Virus record (IMG/VR): IMGVR_UViG_3300030098_004514
Span: 1 to 64,000 of that record
Length of the DNA stretch: 64,000 bases
Source: a virus
Strand: one strand, 5' to 3'
Below the pieces are notes generated by a model, which was given only the letters and a program-made list of their open reading frames with translations, did not search any database and was not told the origin of the DNA. Position 1 is the stretch's first letter, and every line of letters begins with the position of its first letter. Below, one piece after another: positions 54,567 through 62,360 of this stretch. The translations under genes were made by a program, and so were the position numbers.

Positions 54567-55240
54567 ATCTTATCGTTATATAAATGCATATTATGTGCGA
54601 AATGATAATATACACCCGGTTCAATATTTAATTCATCAGAGACCATCTTTTGTAGCTTAGAAAAACAATATTGATCATTACAAAAACCATACCAAAGATC
54701 ATTACTACGCATTACAACACACATATCTAATCTATTATGTAATATTGTAAATTGAACAGCATAAGTACAAGGCGTGTCTTTTGCGTATTTGTTTATTTCT
54801 TTACCATCATAAATAGATATAGCCGCTTGCCTAGTTTCGTTATTAAAATCTAGTTGACCTATTACCTTATCAAGCTGACCATAACGTTGCCATTGCCAAC
54901 CATAATTAGAGTTTACATTACCAGAGTTATCTTCCATACGTTTCCATATTTCAGGTATTTTACCGTATATCTTACCTAATTTTTCGGTACTTGGATCGCC
55001 AGATAAATACCACTGCCATTCAGCTTCAGCATAATCTTCTTTCCAGTTACGCTCTCTATTTATTATCTTGTTGTCTTGTGAGTCTGTAATATAAAACCCA
55101 ACATTAAACAAGGCTTTAGTGCCTGCAAAGTCTATACCATCTTGTAATATGCGATCGTGTAAATATTCGTATGCTTCATTTGCATTTCTAAAGACTTTAT
55201 TATTTATTGTGTTTATCATAATAGTATTTATAATATTCAT
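54563..55240 (-). CDS. Thymidylate-synthase-family enzyme, likely acting on dCMP
   Basis: A 225-residue enzyme. TS landmarks: catalytic Cys158 in DTPCTYAVQF, the phosphate-binding RSND (178-181), and HLY (219-221). Where TS has the Asn of GLPFN that recognises uracil, this protein has Asp189 (GFCND). In T4 dCMP hydroxymethylase the same Asn-to-Asp change gives cytosine specificity, so a dCMP hydroxymethylase or methylase is favoured over dTMP synthesis. It overlaps the GIY-MazG gene by 4 bases. The start may be the second ATG at 55219, since the first lies inside the upstream gene. The substrate is inferred. Confidence 0.7.
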   Translation of the reverse strand: MNIINTIMINTINNKVFRNANEAYEYLHDRILQDGIDFAGTKALFNVGFYITDSQDNKIINRERNWKEDYAEAEWQWYLSGDPSTEKLGKIYGKIPEIWKRMEDNSGNVNSNYGWQWQRYGQLDKVIGQLDFNNETRQAAISIYDGKEINKYAKDTPCTYAVQFTILHNRLDMCVVMRSNDLWYGFCNDQYCFSKLQKMVSDELNIEPGVYYHFAHNMHLYNDKI

Positions 55241-55469
55241 TAACTTTGTTGTAAACTACATCATCACTATACCGATTAGGATCTGTGTGTGTTTTACCAT
55301 TTATATTTATATCAATTTGCCACCTATTCATATCGTCTTTCCAATCAGGGCTTATACCAACACTTATTTTTTTATTTAAACACCAACCTATTATTTTCAT
55401 TTCTTTAGGTTCCCATGATCTTTGGGGTGGTTTTTTACTAGGTGATCGTTGCCATTTTTTAAAAGCCAT
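55200..55469 (-). CDS. Small hypothetical protein
   Basis: An 89-residue basic, Lys/Trp/Tyr-rich protein. I choose the ATG at 55469, which overlaps the primase-helicase stop by one base (TAATG), rather than the one 12 bases upstream. Sequence blocks: MAFKKWQRSPSKKPPQRSW and WKDDMNRWQIDININGKTHT. The end overlaps the TS-family gene. No domain recognised. Its linkage to replication genes suggests an accessory role. Confidence 0.55.
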   Translation of the reverse strand: MAFKKWQRSPSKKPPQRSWEPKEMKIIGWCLNKKISVGISPDWKDDMNRWQIDININGKTHTDPNRYSDDVVYNKVNEYYKYYYDKHNK

Positions 55470-57184
55470 TATGATTCCCAAGGCATTGGTTCGCTATCTT
55501 CAACTAAATTTTCTTGAGGCACGAAACTTCCAGATTTAGGTTCCCAAGTAAAATGTGATTCAGCGCCATTTTCACCTAAGTTTTGAAACTTAACTTTTAG
55601 CACTTTAACTTTAGTTGTTTTGGCTTCATAATCTCTATGTACTAATAAACCGTGATAACTAGCGTCATACCACTCACCACCACCTTTAATATTGTACATT
55701 GTAGGTTCTTCAATCTTACCGTCTTGACCTTTATACATTTTAGTTGGATGGGCAACTATAAAAGTTAACACATCGTATTTTTTGCAAAAAGATTCAATCT
55801 TAGCTAAATAATCCATTGTGTAACGGTTTACATCATCTGATGCCGCGTTTGTGTCTCTGATCTTGTTAAATGGATCAATAACCAAACATTTGATACCTTT
55901 ACGTTTAACTAGTTCAGCGCCTTTGCGTAATACAGACTCTAAACTATATTTGTCCATATCAATAAAGAAGTAATTATCGTTTACGTGGTCTGCTACTTCT
56001 TTCCATTTTCCTCCTCCGATATCTCCTGGTGATGGCATGTCTTGCCACGTTTTTCGCATGAGTTTATGCGCGTGAAGATATACCGGTTGGTTTTCTGGAC
56101 TTGCATACGCAGTTTTCCAACCATATAAATTATTGTAACCAACAACCATTTGATCAACAAAGTCAGACTTACCACTACTAGGGATACCAGTGACAGTAAT
56201 AAACTGCCCAGTGTAAGTAGAAAAAATCTTGTCGAAGTTCTTAAGTCCAATTTGGTAACCGGGTTTAAAGCCGTTTTTAACAAAGTCTCTAAGTTCATCC
56301 TCTACATCTTTTAAAGTTGATACATTTTCTAATGGTACAGGGCGTGAGTTGTGTATAGCATTTCTCAACGCGTCAGCACCGTGTTCTAACAAGAAATCGT
56401 TTGCGTCTTTATTACCATTAAAATCTATTAAGTAACATACTTCTGCTCCTAAACGTCTAACAAGTTCTCGTTGTAACATTTGACCAGGCTCATCCTGGTC
56501 TACAGCTAATATAATTCTAGTTTTGTCATCAAAATAATCAATACAATTATCTAAGTAATCTAAATTATTATTGTTTAACGTGGCTCCATTAGGTACTGAA
56601 ATAGCATTTGGTATACCAGCTTCATGTAGTGCTAACACATCCATCTCGCCTTCAACTATAACACAAGTATCATAACCTACAATACTATTAATATTATAAA
56701 ATACTTTTTCAGCTCCTTTATAAAGCTTAAAGTTTTTCCTACCATCTCTATATTTCACGTTGATCAACTGATCACCCATAAAATAATTAAATTGAATAGT
56801 ATTTTCTTTCTTACCTGTCTGAGGCATAAACTCAGAACCCTCAGTTACCTGAAGATCTCTAAGAGTTTGTTTTGATATACCTCTTGTTCCAAACCACGTT
56901 TCAACATTCGTACTTACCTCGTTAAAGTTGGCCGGCGTATCCGGTCTAACATAGACACGTTCGCTACTGCCCTTGCGTTGATAAGTATGAAGTTGAAAGG
57001 TAGTGTTACAATTGTGACAAGTTCCGAGACCACGTTCCCAATCATAAGAAGCACATTGTGCTTTTTGATTTTTAGGTTTCCTAGTATGCGAGCACAAGGG
57101 ACATGTCCCCTGTGACGCATTTTCTTTTAGGCCATGTTGATTGAATTTATCAATAACAAATCCATTGATCTCATCTGTACTCAT
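55469..57184 (-). CDS. Primase-helicase (T7 gp4-like)
   Basis: A 571-residue bifunctional replication protein. It has a zinc-binding N-terminus (Cys28, Cys31, Cys56, Cys59), TOPRIM primase motifs VEGEMD (177-182) and AVDQDEPG, then the hexameric helicase with Walker A GIPSSGKS (333-340) and Walker B CLVIDPFN. Domain order and length match T7 gp4, which primes and unwinds at the fork. It would work with the SSB gene just upstream in transcription. The DNA polymerase gene is not in the window and probably lies beyond the right edge. Confidence 0.9.
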   Translation of the reverse strand: MSTDEINGFVIDKFNQHGLKENASQGTCPLCSHTRKPKNQKAQCASYDWERGLGTCHNCNTTFQLHTYQRKGSSERVYVRPDTPANFNEVSTNVETWFGTRGISKQTLRDLQVTEGSEFMPQTGKKENTIQFNYFMGDQLINVKYRDGRKNFKLYKGAEKVFYNINSIVGYDTCVIVEGEMDVLALHEAGIPNAISVPNGATLNNNNLDYLDNCIDYFDDKTRIILAVDQDEPGQMLQRELVRRLGAEVCYLIDFNGNKDANDFLLEHGADALRNAIHNSRPVPLENVSTLKDVEDELRDFVKNGFKPGYQIGLKNFDKIFSTYTGQFITVTGIPSSGKSDFVDQMVVGYNNLYGWKTAYASPENQPVYLHAHKLMRKTWQDMPSPGDIGGGKWKEVADHVNDNYFFIDMDKYSLESVLRKGAELVKRKGIKCLVIDPFNKIRDTNAASDDVNRYTMDYLAKIESFCKKYDVLTFIVAHPTKMYKGQDGKIEEPTMYNIKGGGEWYDASYHGLLVHRDYEAKTTKVKVLKVKFQNLGENGAESHFTWEPKSGSFVPQENLVEDSEPMPWES

Positions 57185-57493
57185 CTAAAATGGTAGATCT
57201 TCTTCAACAGCTGGAGCTGGAGCGGCTGGAGCTGAGTTGTTATCTCTTGGAGCTGGTTCAACATTCTGACCATTAGTCCAAACTACCTTTACATTACCAA
57301 GGTAAGTCTTAGGTGCTTTAGCATCTCTTTCTTCCTTAGTTTGTTCTACAACTACAGGACCTTGATTACCGAACTGATCTAGTTCGTCATTCAAAGTAAT
57401 TGTAATTGGTAAGTATTTACCTTTTTTACCTACGTAGATCTTATCTTTCGGTATTTCATTTAGGTTAATACTAGTTTTAATAATACTTGCCAT
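57185..57493 (-). CDS. Single-stranded DNA-binding protein
   Basis: A 102-residue protein. The N-terminal part is OB-fold-like beta sequence (KYLPITITLNDELDQFG and KTYLGNVKVVWTNGQN). The C-terminal part is disordered and Pro/Ala-rich and ends in the acidic EEDLPF. That acidic tail with a terminal Phe is the hallmark of SSB proteins, which use it to bind replication partners. Its stop directly abuts the primase-helicase start, supporting one replication operon. It would coat single-stranded DNA at the fork and in recombination. Confidence 0.75.
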   Translation of the reverse strand: MASIIKTSINLNEIPKDKIYVGKKGKYLPITITLNDELDQFGNQGPVVVEQTKEERDAKAPKTYLGNVKVVWTNGQNVEPAPRDNNSAPAAPAPAVEEDLPF

Positions 57494-57495
57494 AA

Positions 57496-57663
57496 TTAAT
57501 AATTATTTAGTTGATTAAACATTCTCATTATTTGCTCTTTTGTAGCACCGCTGTTTCTTCTTAAGTTATCTACGGCTTTTACATGGTTTTGATTTGTGTA
57601 AAAATTATTTACACTAGTTTTAATTCCACTTACGCTACATACTTTTGATTTAGTTCTTGGCAT
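57496..57663 (-). CDS. 55-aa hypothetical protein
   Basis: A 55-residue basic protein from ATG at 57663 to TAA at 57496. It begins MPRTKSKVCSVSG and ends KEQIMRMFNQLNNY, with a likely C-terminal helix. It fills the gap between SSB and RecE-like genes exactly, leaving 2 bases before the SSB start codon, which supports it as a real gene. No family recognised. It may be a small DNA-binding or accessory protein of the recombination module. Confidence 0.5.
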   Translation of the reverse strand: MPRTKSKVCSVSGIKTSVNNFYTNQNHVKAVDNLRRNSGATKEQIMRMFNQLNNY

Positions 57664-57673
57664 AATTTTAGGT

Positions 57674-58414
57674 TTATAAGGTTTTGCTTATGAAATACTG
57701 TTTAGGATCAAAGTCCTTGGTCTTGTAAAATAAGTCATAAGCTTCGCTTGCTTTACGCACCTTCTCTTCTCCCTTTTCATAAAACTGGGGAGAACAGTCG
57801 AACATACCAATTTGATGGGTGTTCTTATCGATAACTATAAATAAAAACTCATATCCAAATAGTTTACTATATATATAGGCTTGTGAGTCATAGTTATACT
57901 TTGACGCTGACCATTGAAACTTCTCAATGTCTGCTGTTGTTTTTAAATCAATAATTAGTTTCTCATTATGATTAACAATATCTGCTTTACCTTTCCATTT
58001 ATTACCAAATAACTCTGTAACCATAGGTACTTCAAAATCATTTAACTTACCATCTGTACCCGTAATAAGATCAGCACAGATATCGTTAGCCATAACTTTC
58101 TCTCTCATCAATTCAATTGCATCTACTTCATGTTGTAGTAGACAAAGCTCACCACCTGCAACATCTTTATATTGTTTAGTGTTTCTAGTGGTTGATTTAA
58201 CAACTTTGTATTTCTCTAACTTATCTGGTTCTAAAATACAAGTATGGAAATATCCACCAACTAAAAACGCTGGAGATGGTTTACTTGGTTCGAAAGCTCT
58301 CAATGGATCTTTCAATAGTTTACCAACGTGTGAGTTAGATAAAAACTTATTACCAAACTCTCCGTAGTAATCTTCATCATTTTTTAACTTCTGTAAGATT
58401 TTTTCTTTGTTCAT
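57674..58414 (-). CDS. RecE-like exonuclease (PD-(D/E)XK)
   Basis: A 246-residue nuclease of the RecB/RecE fold. It has His57 in GGYFHTCI, Asp145 in KGKADIV, Asp156-x-Lys158 in IIDLKTT and the late QAYIY (Gln178) of RecB-type nucleases. RecE exonuclease digests one strand of DNA ends to allow annealing. It overlaps the ERF gene by 38 bases, a common exonuclease-annealase pair. These would process ends in phage recombination. Confidence 0.75.
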   Translation of the reverse strand: MNKEKILQKLKNDEDYYGEFGNKFLSNSHVGKLLKDPLRAFEPSKPSPAFLVGGYFHTCILEPDKLEKYKVVKSTTRNTKQYKDVAGGELCLLQHEVDAIELMREKVMANDICADLITGTDGKLNDFEVPMVTELFGNKWKGKADIVNHNEKLIIDLKTTADIEKFQWSASKYNYDSQAYIYSKLFGYEFLFIVIDKNTHQIGMFDCSPQFYEKGEEKVRKASEAYDLFYKTKDFDPKQYFISKTL

Positions 58415-58943
58415 CTGTTAATTTATATTTTGTTTCAATAGCTTCAATATTACCACCCGCGGCTATATATTCTTTAGCTTTTTTCATTTGCTCCGCAGTT
58501 ATAGGTGTTGCCGCTGCTTTTTTAATCTTATTAACCACGTTAGATTTTTTACCGTGATCATTAGTGGCATCTGCATCTTCAGTATCATCAATTAAGAATA
58601 AGTTACCTAATGCGTATTTCTTACCGTAAGAAGAAGCGGCACCAAATTGTTGGGCGGTTTGCATACCTTTTTGATTAAGGTCTACACCAACCACCGCTGT
58701 GGCGTGTATAGCATTTTCACCATCTGATATTGTTGCTGTTGATTTAAGTGTTGGAACAGGATCTGTAGCTATTATCTCTTCATTAAGAGTAACCGAGACG
58801 CCATGTTCAATTAAGAAAGGCTTTGTAGCCTCTAAGATGTCTTCAGCTTTACGAAAGTGGTATTTTCCAAAGCTATTGTATGAAGACTTTTTTGCTTTTA
58901 GCTTAGTCTGAATGACCGCTAATTTTTGGTTTAATTCTTTCAT
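58377..58943 (-). CDS. ERF-family single-strand annealing protein
   Basis: A 188-residue protein from the ATG at 58943 (MKELNQKLAVIQTKL); an upstream ATG at 58976 would add eleven residues that do not match the family style. Residues about 20-135 carry ERF motifs: SYNSFGKYHFRKAEDILEA, then GVSVTL, and SSYGKKYALGNLFLIDD. ERF proteins bind single-stranded DNA and anneal complementary strands. The C-terminal about 50 residues may form a small helical domain (KAKEYIAAGG). It pairs with the RecE-like gene overlapping its end. Confidence 0.8.
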   Translation of the reverse strand: MKELNQKLAVIQTKLKAKKSSYNSFGKYHFRKAEDILEATKPFLIEHGVSVTLNEEIIATDPVPTLKSTATISDGENAIHATAVVGVDLNQKGMQTAQQFGAASSYGKKYALGNLFLIDDTEDADATNDHGKKSNVVNKIKKAAATPITAEQMKKAKEYIAAGGNIEAIETKYKLTDEQRKNLTEVKK

Positions 58944-59005
58944 AATATTGGTCTTTTGGTGTGTATATATAATCACACATTTTTAATTTAATTTACAATA
59001 GTAAC

Positions 59006-59767
59006 TTACAGAAAATCAATCACTTGCGAGTGGTCTACGTTCTCTATTAATTTACTTACTGCTTGCTTTTTTAACTGTGAAACCCTTACATAGGCTCCGC
59101 TTCCTTCTATATCTAAATATTCTGCTATTTGTTTTGCTGAATGCTTGTCACAATCCAATCCATAACTTAATCTTAACACGTGAAACTCTTTATTTGTTAA
59201 GTGTTGTTTTAGTAAAGATGTAAGATACATATTTAAAAATTGAATATTATATGGCTCTGATTTATCTTCTATTTGTAAAAATATATCATCATCCTCTCTA
59301 GTACCAGCATCAATACTTAAAAATATAGAATTAAAGAACATTGCTACAGCTTTTTTATCTTTACCAAAGTTTTTACGTATCTCGTTTGTTACGTGTTCTG
59401 GTAATCTCATTTGTCCTCTGTTTGTGTCAATAGCTCTTCTTATTCCACCCTTAATTCTTTTAGATAAAAACGATTTCATAGTTTTCTCTTGATCTTCCGA
59501 TTCCTGTAATTTATCCCAATCAATACGATCAACAGCTTTAATTAAGTTTAAATTACCTTCTTGTATTATATCCAATATACTCATGCACCCACTAGCTTGT
59601 TGTGATGTCGCAAACTTTCTAGCTATATTTTCTACAAGTGGCATAAATAATAATATTAACTCATTTCTATTATAATCTTTATAATCATAAGCTTGTTTTA
59701 ATCTTTTATAAGATTGTTCTAAATCGTTTTTATATCTTATATAATTCTGTATATTATAATGTTTCAT
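59006..59767 (-). CDS. Sigma-70-like transcription factor
   Basis: A 253-residue protein. Region 2 is visible at about 38-125: LLFMPLVENIARKFA, then MSILDIIQEGNLNLIKAVDR, and the end IRRAIDTNRGQMRLPEH, which fits regions 2.4-3.0. Region 4 lies at about 187-243 with LTNKEFHVLRLSYGLD and KQIAEYLDIEGSGAY for the -35 recognition helix-turn-helix. There is no region 1.1. It would redirect host RNA polymerase to phage promoters, for example those of the late genes. The start follows a one-base overlap (TAATG) with the small gene upstream. Confidence 0.85.
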   Translation of the reverse strand: MKHYNIQNYIRYKNDLEQSYKRLKQAYDYKDYNRNELILLFMPLVENIARKFATSQQASGCMSILDIIQEGNLNLIKAVDRIDWDKLQESEDQEKTMKSFLSKRIKGGIRRAIDTNRGQMRLPEHVTNEIRKNFGKDKKAVAMFFNSIFLSIDAGTREDDDIFLQIEDKSEPYNIQFLNMYLTSLLKQHLTNKEFHVLRLSYGLDCDKHSAKQIAEYLDIEGSGAYVRVSQLKKQAVSKLIENVDHSQVIDFL

Positions 59768-59877
59768 TAGTATTGTCTTCTTTTGTTATATCCATAGCTC
59801 CACTTATCTAAAAGTTTTATTGCCACTTCTTTAGTTATTTCATTTGCATAATATAAATCATATATTAATCTTTTCAT
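59767..59877 (-). CDS. 36-aa micro-protein upstream of sigma gene
   Basis: A 36-residue protein (start MKRLIYDLYYANEITKEV, end KWSYGYNKRRQY). Its ATG overlaps the upstream stop as ATGA and its stop overlaps the sigma start as TAATG. Such exact coupling on both sides supports real translation, perhaps to couple expression of the two transcription-related proteins. Amphipathic helix predicted. Function not known. Confidence 0.55.
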   Translation of the reverse strand: MKRLIYDLYYANEITKEVAIKLLDKWSYGYNKRRQY

Positions 59878-60488
59878 AATTGTTTATTTAATAATTCCTT
59901 TTCTCGTTTTAATTCTTCGCACATATTTCTATGTATAGTTCTAGTTGAGCAGTCTAGCAAACCTGCTATTCTACTTATTGTAATTTTTTTACCCATGTCA
60001 TTCATATCTAACATGCATTGATAAATATCATCTGCGTGTATACGTTTAGATCTACCTATTAATTCTCCCACAATTCTTAATTTCTCTTCTTTGGACAATC
60101 GATTACCATATTTAAATATAACCTTACGTAATTTATTCTTAGGTGGTTCATCTAAATCTAGCATTGATACCTCATATACTATCTTACGTAGAAGGTCAGC
60201 GTGTATAGCAAAGCTCGTAAATCCATTACGTTTATCAGCTAATATCTCTGCTACTTTCATAAATTGATCTTGATCAAGTTGAGGATTTAAATACCATAAT
60301 ACTAATAAATGCCATTTAAGTGATTTGAATGTAGTTATCTTAGCTTTACTAGTAAACAAATGATAACACTCATACGTACCATTAAGATAAAACATGTAAT
60401 ATTTATTTTCTTGATCTGGTTTATCTGTTATTGGATCTCTTTTATAGACAATGCGATTATCGTTAAAATATGTTAAGTTGTGTGACAT
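59874..60488 (-). CDS. Helix-turn-helix protein, probable regulator or replication factor
   Basis: A 204-residue protein. Residues about 167-195 (GKKITISRIAGLLDCSTRTIHRN) form a helix-turn-helix: I-x-x-I-A-x-L-L as the first helix and S-T-R-T-I-H-R-N as the recognition helix. The first 150 residues are an unassigned helical domain with YYMFYLNGTYECYHLF near the start. It lies just upstream of the sigma-like gene and shares a 4-base overlap with the micro-gene between. A DNA-binding role is clear, but the exact function is not. Confidence 0.55.
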   Translation of the reverse strand: MSHNLTYFNDNRIVYKRDPITDKPDQENKYYMFYLNGTYECYHLFTSKAKITTFKSLKWHLLVLWYLNPQLDQDQFMKVAEILADKRNGFTSFAIHADLLRKIVYEVSMLDLDEPPKNKLRKVIFKYGNRLSKEEKLRIVGELIGRSKRIHADDIYQCMLDMNDMGKKITISRIAGLLDCSTRTIHRNMCEELKREKELLNKQL

Positions 60489-60495
60489 TAGCCTC

Positions 60496-60633
60496 TTACT
60501 CTTTATTTTTAGGGGCTGTTGTCACAGTCCCCTCTGGTCTTAATGTTGTAAAAATAATTCTTGTTTCATTATCATTATTACCGTATTTAATTTCATTAAA
60601 TATCTTTATTCTATTTATTAAATCTTCGCTCAT
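60496..60633 (-). CDS. 45-aa hypothetical protein
   Basis: A 45-residue protein from ATG 60633 to TAA 60496 (start MSEDLINRIKIFNEIKYG, end TTAPKNKE). It overlaps the DenV gene by 23 bases and stops seven bases before the next start; GAGG lies in that gap, an unusual Shine-Dalgarno-like site for this genome. No family recognised. It looks like a normal small early gene. Confidence 0.5.
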   Translation of the reverse strand: MSEDLINRIKIFNEIKYGNNDNETRIIFTTLRPEGTVTTAPKNKE

Positions 60634-60973
60634 ATATTCTCTGTTTTATTATTTTTATATCATTACTTTTTACTTTATAATCATTCATTAATTCTTGTGG
60701 TACATTATCCCATGCGCCTATGTAATTCTGCACGTTAAATCCTCGTTTAATACACTCATCATACAAACTAATATATCTATTTTTAAGATATAATAACTTG
60801 TTATAGAAAAACTTAACATGGCCGGTACCTAATTTAAATTTATCAGGTATACCATCCATATTATATTTACCTTTAGCAATACAATTTGGTATACGCTTTA
60901 TTTCCCTATGCTCAGCTATTAAATGTTGATTAATTAATTCAGCTGGTGGTATTCCTACGTTTATTCTTGTCAT
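60611..60973 (-). CDS. denV: Pyrimidine-dimer DNA glycosylase (T4 DenV-like)
   Basis: A 120-residue protein. The start MTRINVGIPPAELINQHLIA then EHREIKRIPN matches T4 endonuclease V, including Thr2, Arg3 and the catalytic Glu24 (the E of HRE). The later block LGTGHVKFFYNKLLYLKNR and IKRGFNVQNY also corresponds to the T4 enzyme. It removes UV-induced cyclobutane pyrimidine dimers by base excision. It is about 18 residues shorter than T4 DenV at the C-terminus. UV repair fits a surface-ocean phage. The ATG overlaps the upstream stop as ATGA. Confidence 0.85.
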   Translation of the reverse strand: MTRINVGIPPAELINQHLIAEHREIKRIPNCIAKGKYNMDGIPDKFKLGTGHVKFFYNKLLYLKNRYISLYDECIKRGFNVQNYIGAWDNVPQELMNDYKVKSNDIKIIKQRIYERRFNK

Positions 60974-61080
60974 TTATTAAACGGTTTTGATCTTACTATT
61001 CTATCTTTTTTTATTTTCTTAAGCGTCCACAAAATATCTGTTAGTAACTTAAATAATTGTTCTTCTTGTTTTCCTGTCAT
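60970..61080 (-). CDS. 36-aa micro-protein
   Basis: A 36-residue basic protein (start MTGKQEEQLFKLLTDIL, end VRSKPFNK). Its ATG overlaps the upstream micro-gene stop as ATGA and its TGA overlaps the DenV start as ATGA. The double coupling supports a real gene. Predicted mostly helical. No function assigned. Confidence 0.5.
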   Translation of the reverse strand: MTGKQEEQLFKLLTDILWTLKKIKKDRIVRSKPFNK

Positions 61081-61184
61081 AAGTTCTGTTGTTTTGCTAA
61101 TTTTTCTATTACTTTTACTAGTTTAGTTAAGGCTTTAGTTAAGTCGCTAATGTCCTTATACATTTGTTGTTGATTTCTATTCAT
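61077..61184 (-). CDS. 35-aa coiled-coil micro-protein
   Basis: A 35-residue helix (start MNRNQQQMYKDISDLTK, end VIEKLAKQQNL) with leucine, valine and isoleucine spaced as in a coiled coil. The start lies 8 bases inside the ligase end, and the stop couples to the next gene by ATGA. It may be a small oligomeric accessory protein. No family recognised. Confidence 0.5.
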   Translation of the reverse strand: MNRNQQQMYKDISDLTKALTKLVKVIEKLAKQQNL

Positions 61185-62016
61185 AATCTCTAATACATTT
61201 AAATAATGGATGTCTATAACTACCAGCTTTTGTACGCTCGAAATATGTAAACGTAGCTAATTTACCAACCCATGTTTTCATTTCTTCAAAATTATCTTGT
61301 AAATATTGAAACTTATCCATAACAGGCATACCGAATATATTACCCTCAGAATCTTGTGCCATAAATTTACCGATAGTACCTTTACGCTTACCTTTACCTT
61401 CAACCCAATCAAGTAATAAAGCTTCATCGTCACTAAAGTCTTTAAACTTACGTAAATTCCATGATCTACCACACTTATACATATCGTTAGTACGTAGTAT
61501 AGAACCCTCGTAGCCATTTTTTAAATTTTGCTTATGAATCATTTTAGCAAGATTCTCATTATCTATAGCTCTAGTTGGTACATGACGAATACAGTGATTA
61601 CGAGGTACAGCTTGTTCGATAAAAGTATTACGTTCTTCAAACGTTTTAGTCTCATCTATAATATCATAACAATGAAACTGCACCATATCAGCTGATTCTA
61701 TCATATCTATGTCATCTGGTTTTTGTTTTCTGACTAACGATATTATCTTTTCAAAATTATCTTTTAGATCGTGATTATACAGCTCGCCATCGAGTATAAC
61801 ATTAGGGTTAAGAGCAAACCACGGGGTAAGATTAAATAATATGTGGTCAATATTTTTCCATTCTTTACCTGTACGTGAATAAGCTTTTGGCATACCACCA
61901 CCTTCATATTGTATTACACATCTAACACCGTCAAGCTTTGGTTGCATAAATACTGGTTTATCATAATTAATTGGTTTGTCACTTGCTGGATAAGCTAACA
62001 TTGGTTTTTTTCTCAT
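61177..62016 (-). CDS. ATP-dependent DNA ligase
   Basis: A 279-residue ligase. Motifs of the nucleotidyltransferase family: I with the adenylated lysine KLDGVR (Lys27), III ILDGELYNH, IV GYEGSILR and V LRKFKDF, followed by an OB-fold domain (GKGKRKGTIGKFMAQD and onward). It seals nicks in phage replication and repair, for example after DenV action. The size is typical for minimal phage ligases. It overlaps the gene at 62013 by 4 bases. Confidence 0.85.
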   Translation of the reverse strand: MRKKPMLAYPASDKPINYDKPVFMQPKLDGVRCVIQYEGGGMPKAYSRTGKEWKNIDHILFNLTPWFALNPNVILDGELYNHDLKDNFEKIISLVRKQKPDDIDMIESADMVQFHCYDIIDETKTFEERNTFIEQAVPRNHCIRHVPTRAIDNENLAKMIHKQNLKNGYEGSILRTNDMYKCGRSWNLRKFKDFSDDEALLLDWVEGKGKRKGTIGKFMAQDSEGNIFGMPVMDKFQYLQDNFEEMKTWVGKLATFTYFERTKAGSYRHPLFKCIRDYE

Positions 62017-62360
62017 CTATTTCCTTTTTTTAATATTTTATTTACTTCGTCCATTCGTTGTTTAATAATAGCACATTTTTCATATGCTTCATCTTCTTTA
62101 AACAGGTTCATTAATGTCATAAGCTTTGCTGCTTCACCTAATGCATTTTCTTCTTCGGTTAATTCAAGATCTTGGTAAGCCGTTGACCAAGCTATGTCAG
62201 ACTTGGACACGTGGTGAAACCAATCTTCCATAGATTTTAATTTTACCATACGACTTACGATCTTGATTGCCAACCTGTTAAGACCTTCATCACCTACTTT
62301 AAGATCATTAATTTTGTCTAATATTTGTTTATTTGTTACACGTTTATTATCTTTACTCAT
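62013..62360 (-). CDS. Helical hypothetical protein
   Basis: A 115-residue, mostly helical, charged protein with no recognised domain (for example NKQILDKINDLKVGDEG and ENALGEAAKLMTLMNLF). It overlaps the neighbours by 4 and 8 bases, as expected of a phage operon. It may be a small regulator or accessory factor. No evidence for a specific function. Confidence 0.5.
   Translation of the reverse strand: MSKDNKRVTNKQILDKINDLKVGDEGLNRLAIKIVSRMVKLKSMEDWFHHVSKSDIAWSTAYQDLELTEEENALGEAAKLMTLMNLFKEDEAYEKCAIIKQRMDEVNKILKKGNR

Noticed and set aside
60031-60050. GTGTATAC-type sites (41391, 51702, 60033) as further copies of the GTGTATAGCA motif
   Set aside because: They share only seven bases and differ in the last three, so they were not counted.
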